From an uncultured bacterium (GTDB taxonomy: Bacteria; Bacteroidota; Bacteroidia; Chitinophagales; Chitinophagaceae): a DNA stretch of 64,000 nucleotides. Of the stretch, positions 34,218 to 42,601 are shown piece by piece. A model generated the notes under the pieces. That model saw only the letters and a program-made list of their open reading frames with translations, had not been told where the DNA came from and searched no databases. The position numbers and the translations under genes were made by a program. The stretch covers positions 1 through 64,000 of the forward strand of contig CAIKEH010000030.1 in assembly GCA_903826405.1 (NCBI GenBank), given 5' to 3'. The first letter of the stretch is position 1, and each line of letters opens with the position of its first letter.

Positions 34218-34243
34218 ATACCCGCCAAATGGCGGGTATTTAC
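34218..34243 (+). terminator. Intrinsic terminator after the H1-like gene
   Basis: ATACCCGCC/GGCGGGTAT, 9-bp perfect stem with loop AAAT, followed by TTACTTTT. It starts 5 nt after the stop codon and lies just beyond the 3' end of the converging yigZ gene. Confidence 0.8.
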
Positions 34244-34246
34244 TTT

Positions 34247-34852
34247 TCAGGTTTTGGCGAGTTCAACCCCGTGCATTTTACCTATCTCTTCCAGACATAC
34301 CTCTTTCTCTTTCAAAGGGATTCCCGTCAACATCCGCACAAACAGCTGTGACTCCTGAGACAATACGGTGCACCGATGCCGCTTCAGTATACGCATGACA
34401 TCATTCATCAAGGTGTATTCGAAATGGAGCACCCACTCTTCCTCGATATCTTTCTCCAGGGAAGGAACAACCTGTAAAGCCAATACAGCAGCAGTTTTAT
34501 ACGCATTTATGAGTCCAGGTACCCCTAGAAGTGTACCTCCAAAATACCGTACCACCACCACCAAAGTGAAAGTGAGTTCCTTACTGTCTATCTGCCCGAG
34601 TATCGGCCTGCCCGCCGAACCTGAGGGTTCACCGGCATCGCTTACACGATAATGTTCGCCAACAGGACCTATCCTCCAAGCATAACAGTAATGAGAAGCC
34701 TTGGGATGCTCTTTCTTAACCTGCGTCAAGGCGGATTTCACATCGTCCGTATTTTGTACCGGGAATGCATGACCGATGAATTTACTTCCCCGGTCGGTGA
34801 ACAAAGCAGTGGAAGGTTGTTGTATGGTTCGGTATGTAGCAGGCGACGGCAT
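34247..34852 (-). CDS. yigZ: YigZ/IMPACT-family protein
   Basis: A 201-residue protein. The N-terminal UPF0029 domain shows 'GSKFIGHAFPV', 'KEHPKASHYCYAWRIG', 'RVSDAGEPSGSAGRPIL' and 'VVVVRYFGGTLLGVPGLINAY', the clear IMPACT signature; the C-terminal ferredoxin-like domain completes the family. IMPACT proteins in eukaryotes regulate GCN2; the bacterial role is not settled. A TACTTTTG box lies 6 nt before ATG 34852, so I reject a longer reading frame beginning at 34948. Confidence 0.92.
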   Translation of the reverse strand: MPSPATYRTIQQPSTALFTDRGSKFIGHAFPVQNTDDVKSALTQVKKEHPKASHYCYAWRIGPVGEHYRVSDAGEPSGSAGRPILGQIDSKELTFTLVVVVRYFGGTLLGVPGLINAYKTAAVLALQVVPSLEKDIEEEWVLHFEYTLMNDVMRILKRHRCTVLSQESQLFVRMLTGIPLKEKEVCLEEIGKMHGVELAKT

Positions 34853-34858
34853 GGGCGC

Positions 34859-34866
34859 CAAAAGTA
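34859..34866 (-). promoter_or_regulatory. -7 box TACTTTTG for yigZ
   Basis: Minus-strand TACTTTTG matches TAnnTTTG and lies 6 nt before the ATG. It falls just after the ribD stop, in the 46-nt gap. Confidence 0.4.
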
Positions 34867-34898
34867 GTCTTTCGTCGATGGTAAAGCATGGATAGTTA

Positions 34899-35948
34899 TC
34901 AACGCAAGGGTTGCCTTCTAAAACCAACAAGAACGCGGTCATGGCCAAGAATAAATGTCTCTGCCCCTACCAGTGAAGGCAGAACGGGTGCTTGAATCCC
35001 TGCCTTCAATTCCATCTCCAGGTTGGTGATGATACGCATCTCATCCCAGAAGTCCCGGTCGATAAAACTTTGGAGGATGGCAGCCCCACCTTCCACGATC
35101 AGACTCTGCACTCCCAAGCGGAAGCAATGTTCCAATATCTGTGTAATCGTTTCCACTGCAGGATCCAGGTGCATGTATCGTACTTGAATCTTGACCATTT
35201 CAGGCCCTTCATGAAATACGACCACCGGCCCACCATCACAAAAAATCCGGAGGTCGGAAGGAAGCCTGTCTTTTCTGTCGATCACCATACGCAGCGGGTC
35301 GCGGCCCGGCCAATGTCTGGAGGTCAATTGAGGATCGTCGAGCAATGCGGTATTGGTCCCGACCAGTATGGCATCTTCTTCCGTACGCCATCTATGGACC
35401 AGACGATTGGTTGCATCTTGAGTAATGAAGATGCGTTCAGCGACACGGCCCATGAAACCATCAACTGTCTGTGCCCATTTAAGTATGATATAAGGCCTAC
35501 GTTCCCGCTGAAAAGTAAGGAAGCGACGGTTCATCCACTCCGCTTCCGATTTAAGTACCCCACAAGTGACATCGATACCCGCTTCCTGCATCTTTTCGAT
35601 ACCCTTTCCATTAACAGCAGGGAATGGATCCTCACAACCGATGACCACGCGGCGGATACCGGATGCAATGATCATGTCCGCGCAGGGTGGTGTCTTGCCA
35701 TGATGAGCACAGGGCTCCAGGGAAACATAAAGTGTCGAAAGGGGGATCAATCGACTATCCTCATCGCTGACGGAGCGCAAGGCATTCACTTCAGCATGCG
35801 GCCCGCCGAAACCCTGATGCCAGCCTTCGCCAATGATCCGGTCGACGTGTACCAGAACCGCACCCACCAAAGGATTGGGGGAAACCTGCCCAGCTCCCAT
35901 TTCCGCCAGTTGAAGGCATCGCATCATATATGTCTCATCGCGAGTCAA
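34899..35948 (-). CDS. ribD: Riboflavin biosynthesis protein RibD (deaminase-reductase)
   Basis: A bifunctional enzyme of flavin synthesis: the N-terminal deaminase removes the amino group from the pyrimidine, and the C-terminal reductase reduces the ribose. The zinc site is His51-Ala-Glu53, Cys80 and Cys89 ('HAEVNAL', 'EPCAHHGKTPPCADMI'). The reductase half shows 'LKWAQTVDGFMG' and 'VEGGAAILQSFI'. 349 residues is usual. The apparent start is TTG 35948 ('TRDETYMMRCLQLA' fits the family), with ATG 35927 as the alternative. Divergent from prmC with about 27 nt between starts. Confidence 0.94.
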   Translation of the reverse strand: MTRDETYMMRCLQLAEMGAGQVSPNPLVGAVLVHVDRIIGEGWHQGFGGPHAEVNALRSVSDEDSRLIPLSTLYVSLEPCAHHGKTPPCADMIIASGIRRVVIGCEDPFPAVNGKGIEKMQEAGIDVTCGVLKSEAEWMNRRFLTFQRERRPYIILKWAQTVDGFMGRVAERIFITQDATNRLVHRWRTEEDAILVGTNTALLDDPQLTSRHWPGRDPLRMVIDRKDRLPSDLRIFCDGGPVVVFHEGPEMVKIQVRYMHLDPAVETITQILEHCFRLGVQSLIVEGGAAILQSFIDRDFWDEMRIITNLEMELKAGIQAPVLPSLVGAETFILGHDRVLVGFRRQPLR

Positions 35949-35964
35949 CGCAGTAAAATTAAGC

Positions 35965-35972
35965 TAAGTTTG
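35965..35972 (+). promoter_or_regulatory. -7 box TAAGTTTG, leaderless prmC
   Basis: TAAGTTTG matches TAnnTTTG and ends exactly 3 nt before ATG 35976, so the ATG would be +1. Confidence 0.5.
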
Positions 35973-35975
35973 CGC

Positions 35976-36830
35976 ATGACCCTTTCGGAATCATACCACC
36001 GGTTACGCAAGGACCTGGAGGCCATCTATGACCTCAGGGAATCTGCCAGCATCGCCGACCTCGTTCTCACCTTTACTACAGGGATGGACAAAGGTGCTCG
36101 CCTGGTGCATGCGCACAGGACATTGGAAGATCAGCAGGAAGAGACATTAGCCGCACTGCACAAAGAGCTCCTTGCAGGCAGACCAGTACAATATGTCATC
36201 GGCGAAGCCTGGTTCTCAGGCATGCCCTTCTTCGTGGATGAGCGGGTGCTGATCCCTCGTCCAGAAACAGATGAATTGGTGGAATGGGCATCGAAAGTTT
36301 GGGGTACCAGGTCATCCGGTGCGCCCAGGATCCTGGATATAGGTACCGGCAGTGGGTGTATCGCGATCGCCTTGAAAAAGAAGCTTCCCATGGCTTGGAT
36401 CATGGCCATCGACAAAAGCACAGGGGCATTGGAAGTGGCCATGCAAAATGCAAAAACCAACCTAGCCGATATCGAATTCCGACAGATCGATTTTCTAGAA
36501 CCCGTATCAAGGGGAACATTACCCATTTTCGACCTGATCATCAGTAACCCACCCTATATCCCCACTAAAGATAAAAAAGGGATGTCCGCTAATGTCATTG
36601 AACACGAACCTCACATGGCACTTTTTGTAGAAAATGAAGACCCTCTGGTTTTCTATCGGTCCATCGTTGACTTTGGGAAAACGAATCTCTCTTCAGGAGG
36701 CATGATATTCTGCGAGATCCACGAAGAGATGGGCTCAGAGACAGTCGCATTATTCGGAAGTATGCGCCACCAGCATGTGGAATTGAAATCGGATATGCAG
36801 GGAAAAGAAAGGATGTTGGGGATGTTTTGA
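35976..36830 (+). CDS. prmC: Release factor glutamine methyltransferase PrmC
   Basis: It methylates the Gln of the GGQ motif in release factors RF1 and RF2. The 284-residue protein has the helical N-terminal domain, 'PVQYVIGEAWFSGMPFFV' and 'VLIPRPETDELVEW' before the SAM site 'ILDIGTGSGCIAIALKK', and the catalytic NPPY (191-194). The frame stays open a further 984 nt upstream, antisense to ribD, but the family start and the -7 box 3 nt before ATG 35976 fix the beginning. Confidence 0.95.
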   Translation: MTLSESYHRLRKDLEAIYDLRESASIADLVLTFTTGMDKGARLVHAHRTLEDQQEETLAALHKELLAGRPVQYVIGEAWFSGMPFFVDERVLIPRPETDELVEWASKVWGTRSSGAPRILDIGTGSGCIAIALKKKLPMAWIMAIDKSTGALEVAMQNAKTNLADIEFRQIDFLEPVSRGTLPIFDLIISNPPYIPTKDKKGMSANVIEHEPHMALFVENEDPLVFYRSIVDFGKTNLSSGGMIFCEIHEEMGSETVALFGSMRHQHVELKSDMQGKERMLGMF

Positions 36831-36857
36831 ACAGGCTGTGTTTCCGGTCGTTTGAAA

Positions 36858-37259
36858 CTAATTATTCTTATCAACTGCCAAAACGGTACGCGCACCCAAT
36901 TCCCTGGCCACTCGCATGACCTGAACCACATTGTCCACCGGAACGGTCTTATCCGCATTGATCACCACGGTGGGGATCTCGGTCTTTTCCTTCTGAATGG
37001 CAGGCATCAAGGCACTTTTCAACGAATCCAACGACGTGCGTGTCGTGCCCACATAGAACACTTTATTGGCATCAATGGAAACCACCACATTCTGCTTGGC
37101 CTTGGTATCGCTCTTTGATTTAGGCTGCGAGAGTTTGATCACGTTCGGATTCGCGAGGGTGGAAACGATCAGGAAGAACATCAGCAGGATGAACAGGATA
37201 TCGTTCAGGGAATCCGTGAAGACCTCCGCATCGTGATGTATTTTTTTTCTGATTCTCAT
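36858..37259 (-). CDS. exbD: ExbD/TolR-family protein
   Basis: A 133-residue inner-membrane protein: a short cytoplasmic start, one membrane helix ('DILFILLMFFLIVSTLANP') with the essential Asp near its start, and a periplasmic domain. With ExbB it forms the proton-driven motor that powers TonB (or Tol). It begins 9 nt after the exbB stop. No tonB gene is in the window. It could equally be TolR, but the 'VFTDSLNDILFILLMFFLI' style is usual for Bacteroidota ExbD. Confidence 0.9.
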   Translation of the reverse strand: MRIRKKIHHDAEVFTDSLNDILFILLMFFLIVSTLANPNVIKLSQPKSKSDTKAKQNVVVSIDANKVFYVGTTRTSLDSLKSALMPAIQKEKTEIPTVVINADKTVPVDNVVQVMRVARELGARTVLAVDKNN

Positions 37260-37268
37260 GAGGGATGA

Positions 37269-37979
37269 CTACTTCGTGGGTTCTTGGAGGATATCCAGGA
37301 AATCGGCAGCGGCAACTTCCATCTTGTTTGCTGTTTTCTCCACCTGTGTATGGAGATAATTGTAGGCGAAGAAAGCGATTAGGCCAATCAGGAGGCCAGA
37401 GATAGAGGTCACCAGCTTGACATAGAGTCCACCAGCGATCGTATTCAGTACGAATTCACCCGTGGAGTTGATATCGAAGAACAGCTTCATCAGTCCGGCC
37501 AGAGTTCCCACGAATCCAAAAATAGGAGCAGCACGGGAGATCACGGACAGCACGTTCAGATTACGCTCAAGCTTGAACATCTCCAACTGAGCCACGTTCT
37601 CCATGCTGCGTTCAATGGCATCGATCGGTTTTCCGATGCGCTGTATACCCTTGTCGACGATTCTGGCTACAGGATTATTGGTATTCTTGGTGATGGCCCT
37701 GGCTGCGGAAATGTTTCCATTCATGATGTGGTCACGGATGATATTCATGAAGTTGTCATCCACTTTGGCCGCGCGGCCGATGGCAATATTCCTCTCAAAG
37801 AAGAAGAAAATGGCAGCCACTAACATCAGGGCGAGAGGTATCATCACCGGACCACCTGCAAGCAGGATGTCCCAAAGGTGCATCTCCCGGGGCGGTAGAG
37901 CTGCCGCTGATGCCGGGTTAGCGAGGGAATCAATGATCTTATTCGAGACCGTACCTACCTGTAGCAAACCATGGAGCAT
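37269..37979 (-). CDS. exbB: ExbB/TolQ/MotA-family proton channel protein
   Basis: The 236-residue partner of ExbD. Three membrane segments: around residues 33-60 ('GGPVMIPLALMLVAAIFFFF'), ~145-172 ('APIFGFVGTLAGLMKLFF') and ~180-210. 'ARIVDKGIQRIG' and 'GFVGTLAGLM' are typical of the family. A -7 box (TATTTTTG) 16 nt before the ATG, with a TTG 16 nt further up, makes a good promoter for the two-gene operon. Confidence 0.9.
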   Translation of the reverse strand: MLHGLLQVGTVSNKIIDSLANPASAAALPPREMHLWDILLAGGPVMIPLALMLVAAIFFFFERNIAIGRAAKVDDNFMNIIRDHIMNGNISAARAITKNTNNPVARIVDKGIQRIGKPIDAIERSMENVAQLEMFKLERNLNVLSVISRAAPIFGFVGTLAGLMKLFFDINSTGEFVLNTIAGGLYVKLVTSISGLLIGLIAFFAYNYLHTQVEKTANKMEVAAADFLDILQEPTK

Positions 37980-37995
37980 AGATGAGTCGTTTGAA

Positions 37996-38023
37996 CAAAA
38001 ATAGAGATTAAAACATAGCCAAA
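37996..38023 (-). promoter_or_regulatory. exbBD promoter
   Basis: Minus-strand -7 box TATTTTTG at 38003-37996 and a -33 TTTG at 38023-38020, 16 nt apart. It is one of the few sites in the window with both elements. The -7 box ends 16 nt before the exbB ATG. Confidence 0.5.
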
Positions 38024-38149
38024 AGAATCTAGTACAACAAGTGGATATCTTGTCGGGACTATTCCGTCAGGATACTAAAGATGGGGCTAAATCCGCTTTC
38101 CTTGAGCAGGATTAACAATTCATAAAGGAGCAGCCTGGAACGTCTATGA

Positions 38150-39085
38150 TCAGCCTTGCTTGATATCACTCATCTTCATCATGGCCATGATTTGGTGCAT
38201 GGTCTTCTGCATATTCTCACTGCTACCATCCAGGAATATGACATTACCTTGGCCCACTTCGGCGAAATTCTTGATCGCCTCGGTCCACATGCTAAACAGG
38301 ATAACATTGGTGTCCAGATTGGCTTGCTTGAGTTCTTCCGCTGCTTCAGTCATTCCTTTGGCCACTTCCTGCCGGAAAAGGGCGACACCCTGACCACGCA
38401 ATCTTGCCGCCTCTCTTTCCGCCTCTGCAGCTATCTTGATGGCATTACCCTCCGCTTCGGCACCCTTTGTTTTGGTAATAAGCAGCGCCTGTCCCTCATT
38501 TTCTGCAGCAGCTTTCAGGTTATTGGAAGCCACGACACGACTCATGCTTTCCAGTATGGCCTTGTCGAATGTAATGTCATTTATCTGCAGATCGAGCAAG
38601 TGATACCCCCAGTCTTCCAGCGAATGGTCGATCTCCTCCTTCACATAGGAAACGATCTCACGGCGGAGGCTCAGGATCTCGGATTGCTTTTTTGTGGCCA
38701 CGAAAGCACGGATGGTGCCTTCAATGGTCCTCGACAGGGTCTGCATCAGGTCACGCTCTGCAAAAAACTTGAAGGCAACCTTCTTGATCGTCTCCTCTTC
38801 CGCATTCTGCACAGCATACAGCATCATGGTTTTGAAATAAACGTTGGCTTGATCCTGCGTTACGGCCTGGAATTCCAACTCGATGGAACGATTCTGAATG
38901 CTCACGCTTCGGGCAATGGTTTCCAGAAAAGGTATTTTGAAGTTAAGTCCAGGCCTGAGGATACGCCGGTACTTGCCGAACATGGTGATGACATCGATGT
39001 ATCCTTGCTTGACCGTGACCAGTCCGCTGAAAATAATGATCGCCACCAGTACGAGCAGTATAAAAGGAGTAGAAAGGAACGACAT
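38150..39085 (-). CDS. SPFH/band-7-family membrane protein
   Basis: A 311-residue stomatin/prohibitin-like protein: an N-terminal membrane helix ('FILLVLVAIIIFSGLVTV'), then the SPFH domain ('GYIDVITMFGKYRRILRPGL'), and a C-terminal Ala/Glu-rich coiled coil ('AEREAARLRGQGVALFRQEV'). Such proteins form ring assemblies in the membrane and hold proteases or organise lipids. No NfeD or FtsH partner is beside it. It stands alone. Confidence 0.88.
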   Translation of the reverse strand: MSFLSTPFILLVLVAIIIFSGLVTVKQGYIDVITMFGKYRRILRPGLNFKIPFLETIARSVSIQNRSIELEFQAVTQDQANVYFKTMMLYAVQNAEEETIKKVAFKFFAERDLMQTLSRTIEGTIRAFVATKKQSEILSLRREIVSYVKEEIDHSLEDWGYHLLDLQINDITFDKAILESMSRVVASNNLKAAAENEGQALLITKTKGAEAEGNAIKIAAEAEREAARLRGQGVALFRQEVAKGMTEAAEELKQANLDTNVILFSMWTEAIKNFAEVGQGNVIFLDGSSENMQKTMHQIMAMMKMSDIKQG

Positions 39086-39247
39086 GTTTGAAATTTAGGT
39101 ACAAGGTACGAAATCACAAAATCCTATACTCGTACAATCAGGGATGAAAAAAAAGTCGTAAATTATGATCTGGGCAAAAATTGGAATTGTCCTGTTCGTC
39201 ACGTTATGATTCTCTAAACAGGAATATGTTTCCACAAATCCAAGCGA

Positions 39248-39613
39248 ATGAGCAGAAATGGAAAGATCATGCTCGGGATCCTGACTTTGATGCCCTATCT
39301 GTTGATCGGCACATATCTGTTCGCCATGACATTTTTCATGGATGATTTCACTCCCGTTCAATACGGAAAGATCCCCTTCCCGCTGATGACCAATGTCGTC
39401 TGGTTATTGTTCATCCTCATCATAGCCGGGCTCTTGTGCTTCGGCCTGCTTGTTTACTATATCGTCCATGTACACGATAATCAAGAATTGGGACAAAACG
39501 AGAAGACCACCTGGGTCGTGTGCATGCTTTTGCTCTCCGGCATAGCTTGCCCCTTGTACTGGTATACCAGGATCTGGAAGACCCATGACATGCTGAGCAT
39601 GGCAACGAGTTGA
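39248..39613 (+). CDS. Small membrane protein of unknown function
   Basis: A 121-residue protein with three predicted helices (about 8-30, 47-72, 88-108) and a polar loop ('HVHDNQELGQNEKTTWVV'). The part 'SGIACPLYWYTRIWK' is reminiscent of small DUF membrane proteins in Bacteroidota. No family is assigned. It stands alone, between the SPFH gene and pepT. Confidence 0.65.
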   Translation: MSRNGKIMLGILTLMPYLLIGTYLFAMTFFMDDFTPVQYGKIPFPLMTNVVWLLFILIIAGLLCFGLLVYYIVHVHDNQELGQNEKTTWVVCMLLLSGIACPLYWYTRIWKTHDMLSMATS

Positions 39614-39659
39614 GCAAGCTTGAATAGAAGTTCTACAGGCTATCAAATTATGGGGTATT

Positions 39660-40901
39660 CTATTTTGTGCCCACCCACCCCTTCAGTAATTCCACCAATA
39701 CACGCATCGCCTTTTCCATATCCTGGACGCTGACGAACTCGTGTTTGGAATGCAACGCCATCTCACCCGTGAAGAGATTGGGGCAAGGTAGTCCCATGAA
39801 AGAAAGGCGTGATCCATCCGTGCCGCCACGTATGCTCATTCGGGTTGGATCGACCCCGGCAGCAAGAATGGCTTCTTCAGCGATCATGACCACCTGCGGA
39901 TGATGAACCAATACCTCTTTCATGTTCCGGTATTGCTCTTTAATGGTGAACGAGTACCCAGCTCCGGGGTAGCGGAGGATCGTCTTCTTGAGTATTTCCT
40001 CCAACATCGCTTCATGTTCCTTCAGCTTTGGAGTTTCAAAATCGCGGATGATGAAGTCGATCTCCGCAGATTCGGCCTGTCCCGTAATATGCACAGGATG
40101 GATGAATCCTTCCCTTTCATTCGTCGTCTCCGGGGAAAGCCCCGACTTAGGCAACATTTTCAGGAATTCCGCCGCCACTTTGATCGCATTGACCATCTTG
40201 CCCTTTGCGTATCCCGGATGTGCACTGACCCCACGGATACGGATATGTACGGCATCGGCGGAAAAATTCTCATCCTCAAATGAACCCAGCTCCCCGCCGT
40301 CCAGTGTATAACCATAATCGGCGCCGAGTTTGCGCATATCCACCTTATCCACACCCCGACCCACCTCCTCATCGGGAGTAAAGAGGATACGAACAGCCCC
40401 ATGGATTATTTCGGGATTCATCGACAGATACCTGGCCAGTTCCATGATGATGGCTACACCAGCCTTATCATCTGCTCCAAGCAGGGTATCACCACTGGCA
40501 GTGATGATATCATCCCCAATCTTTTTCAATAAGTATGGATGTTCAAGGGTCCGAATGACCTGATTGGTGTCATCAGGCAAAATGATATCACTGCCATCAT
40601 AAGAACGATGAAGAATAGGCTTCACCCCTTTACCGCTGCAGTCAGGAGATGTATCCACATGTGCACAAAGACAGATGACCGGACAGGAGTCCTTCGACGT
40701 AGCAGGGATCGTTGCATAAACATAACCATGCTCATCCAATTCCGCATCCGCAATACCCAGATCATGCAATTCCTCGACAAGTATTCGGGAGAGGTCTTTT
40801 TGTTTTTCCGTGGTCGGCGTGGTAGTGGAAAATGGATTACTCTGTGTATCTACCTGTACATACCTCATGAATCTTTCCACCAGCAGGGAACTGTATGCCA
40901 T
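39660..40901 (-). CDS. pepT: Peptidase T (tripeptide aminopeptidase)
   Basis: An M20 metallopeptidase that takes the first residue from tripeptides. In the 413-residue protein the two-zinc site motifs are 'CLCAHVDTSPDCSGKGV' (His and catalytic Asp), 'GADDKAGVAIIMELARYL' (bridging Asp), 'FTPDEEVGRGVDKVD' (catalytic Glu pair) and the late 'IRGGTDGSRLSFMGLPCPN' with 'ALHSKHEFVSV' (His). ATG at 40901. It stands alone. Confidence 0.96.
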   Translation of the reverse strand: MAYSSLLVERFMRYVQVDTQSNPFSTTTPTTEKQKDLSRILVEELHDLGIADAELDEHGYVYATIPATSKDSCPVICLCAHVDTSPDCSGKGVKPILHRSYDGSDIILPDDTNQVIRTLEHPYLLKKIGDDIITASGDTLLGADDKAGVAIIMELARYLSMNPEIIHGAVRILFTPDEEVGRGVDKVDMRKLGADYGYTLDGGELGSFEDENFSADAVHIRIRGVSAHPGYAKGKMVNAIKVAAEFLKMLPKSGLSPETTNEREGFIHPVHITGQAESAEIDFIIRDFETPKLKEHEAMLEEILKKTILRYPGAGYSFTIKEQYRNMKEVLVHHPQVVMIAEEAILAAGVDPTRMSIRGGTDGSRLSFMGLPCPNLFTGEMALHSKHEFVSVQDMEKAMRVLVELLKGWVGTK

Positions 40902-41024
40902 GGCTCTTTTTGGAGCAAATTAACCCAAGCAAGCGAATGGGCACATATAAATCCACTTAGGATAATATCAGAGAGCTTGGAAATCTGCTCGCGTTAGATA
41001 AATTGCATCCAGGCCGGATAAGAA

Positions 41025-41032
41025 TAACTTTG
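41025..41032 (+). promoter_or_regulatory. -7 box TAACTTTG for the alpha/beta hydrolase gene
   Basis: TAACTTTG matches TAnnTTTG, 21 nt before ATG 41054. It excludes the upstream in-frame TTG at 41003. Confidence 0.4.
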
Positions 41033-41053
41033 AATTTTCTTGAAAATTTTATC

Positions 41054-41902
41054 ATGGTGCCTGCACAACCCGATCAAACTCCTTCTAACGCGGATTCCTT
41101 CCTCGAAATGGGTGGCTGGCAATTGGCTTATCGCGACAAAGGTCAAGGACAGGTCATCCTTTGCCTGCATGCACTTGGCCATAGCTCAAAGGATTTCCAA
41201 TCCCTTTACAGCTTTTCCGGCGACAGGTTCAGGGTGATCAGTGTGGACTTCCCCGGTCACGGGCGATCAGGAGCGAACTCAGAACCGGCATCGTCCTTGA
41301 ATTATCATAGAGTCATCGAAAGATTAGTAGGGGAATTGGGCCTGTCTAACCTGATCGTGGTTGGCAACTCGATCGGTGGCGCAGTAGCCATGAGATTGGC
41401 AGCAGGGAATAGACAGGTGAAGATGTTATCCCTGAGCAATCCTTCCGGTCTGGACAAGCGGGGTATACTAGCCTCTTTTTTTCTGGGTCATATGATCCGT
41501 TTTTTCCGGTCAGGCGAAAAAGGGGAAGCCAATTTTGCAAGAAAATTCACCCGCTATTATAAAAAAGTACTGCCCGCTGAAGAAGCCCGGGACAGAAGGA
41601 ATGAGATCGTGAATGATGGATATCGTAATGCTCCACTGCTCGTCCAGGGGTGGACCAGTTTCAGAACAAAGGAGGAAGACCTGAGACCGTTGATCGATCG
41701 GATCCATTGTCCCGTCCTGTTCACCTGGGCAATGAAAGACCGTTATGTCCAATTCAGGAGAAACATCCGATCCATCAAAGCCTTCAGGAATCATACTCTG
41801 ATCCAATATCCTATCGGTCACACTCCCTATTTGGAATGCCCAAAAATCTTCCTCAAAGACTTACTGCAATACATTGATCAAGTATCCCCTCAACAGAAGT
41901 AA
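41054..41902 (+). CDS. Alpha/beta-fold hydrolase
   Basis: A 282-residue hydrolase of the alpha/beta fold. The oxyanion strand is 'ILCLHALGHSSKDFQSL', the nucleophile elbow is GNSIGG with Ser106, and the triad is completed by Asp229 ('WAMKDRYVQF') and His256 ('IGHTPYLECP'). There is no signal peptide. The substrate is unknown; the HALG form and a ~35-residue cap domain ('RGILASFFLGHMIRFFRSG') do not point to one subfamily. The start was chosen using the -7 box at 41025. Confidence 0.85.
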   Translation: MVPAQPDQTPSNADSFLEMGGWQLAYRDKGQGQVILCLHALGHSSKDFQSLYSFSGDRFRVISVDFPGHGRSGANSEPASSLNYHRVIERLVGELGLSNLIVVGNSIGGAVAMRLAAGNRQVKMLSLSNPSGLDKRGILASFFLGHMIRFFRSGEKGEANFARKFTRYYKKVLPAEEARDRRNEIVNDGYRNAPLLVQGWTSFRTKEEDLRPLIDRIHCPVLFTWAMKDRYVQFRRNIRSIKAFRNHTLIQYPIGHTPYLECPKIFLKDLLQYIDQVSPQQK

Positions 41903-41930
41903 GTAGATATTCGAATTCCGAGCCGCAAAT

Positions 41931-41956
41931 AAAAAAAGGGAGACCATAAGCCTCCC
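41931..41956 (-). terminator. Intrinsic terminator after the FKBP gene
   Basis: On the minus strand GGGAG/CTCCC forms a stem around a 9-nt loop and is followed by seven T. It lies 24 nt after the stop of the FKBP gene. Confidence 0.65.
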
Positions 41957-41979
41957 AACTCTATTGATCAGGAATCAGA

Positions 41980-42435
41980 TCAGGGCATGATGATCAGTGG
42001 CTTGCCACCGACTATCTCCATCAATTCCACATCGAATATCAAGTCTTTACCAGCAAGGAAATGGTTCGCATCCATCACCACGATATCCTCGCGCACCTCA
42101 ATTATGGTAACCGGTACAGGATGCCCTTCCTGGTTGCGCAAGGTCAATTGCATGCCGGGTTCCAGTTTCATGTCTTCGGGCACGTGCTCCTTGGGGAATT
42201 CGATGATGGCTTCTTCAGAGCGGGGGCCATATGCGAATTCCGCTTCTATGGTGATGACCTTTTTCTCACCTACCCCCATGCCGACAACACCGGAGTCGAA
42301 ACCACTTATCATCTGTCCTGCACCCACAGTAAACTCAAGAGGCTCTCGTCCTGCGGAAGAATCGAATTGGCTGCCGTCCATCAGACGACCAGTGTAATGA
42401 ACCCTGACAACATCACCTTTTTTTACTTGAGACAT
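41980..42435 (-). CDS. FKBP-type peptidyl-prolyl isomerase, SlyD-like
   Basis: A 151-residue two-domain isomerase: FKBP halves 'VVRVHYTGRLMDGSQFDSS' and 'EFTVGAGQMISGFDSGVVGM' around the flap insert 'FAYGPRSEEAII...' that acts as a chaperone (IF domain). It lacks the His/Cys-rich metal-binding tail of E. coli SlyD. It should assist protein folding in the cytoplasm. ATG at 42435. Confidence 0.93.
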   Translation of the reverse strand: MSQVKKGDVVRVHYTGRLMDGSQFDSSAGREPLEFTVGAGQMISGFDSGVVGMGVGEKKVITIEAEFAYGPRSEEAIIEFPKEHVPEDMKLEPGMQLTLRNQEGHPVPVTIIEVREDIVVMDANHFLAGKDLIFDVELMEIVGGKPLIIMP

Positions 42436-42601
42436 CTTTTAATTTTTTGTGTTCCGCCTCCCACTACAGCGCCCGGGGGGCCGACTTACGGTAGCAATTA
42501 TCTGACATGATCTGCCGGAAAGAAGGAAGAGCCGAACGGTTAAGGCGCGAAGTTAGCCGAATTCGTATTTCGCATAGCTGCTTTTTTAAGATATTTGACA
42601 C

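Noticed and set aside
34992-35975. Long open frame (about 330 codons) antisense to ribD and in frame with prmC
   Set aside because: It is the mirror of ribD's codon usage. The prmC family start and a -7 box put the real beginning at 35976; the upstream residues look like no protein.
38156-39091. A 311-codon open frame exactly antisense to the SPFH gene
   Set aside because: The SPFH protein is clear on the minus strand; the antisense frame has no recognisable features and arises from the sense codons.
42436-42601. Riboswitch in the G+C-rich gap before the NamZ-like gene
   Set aside because: The short run GCGCCCGGGGGGCC can fold but no known riboswitch core or conserved pairing could be drawn.
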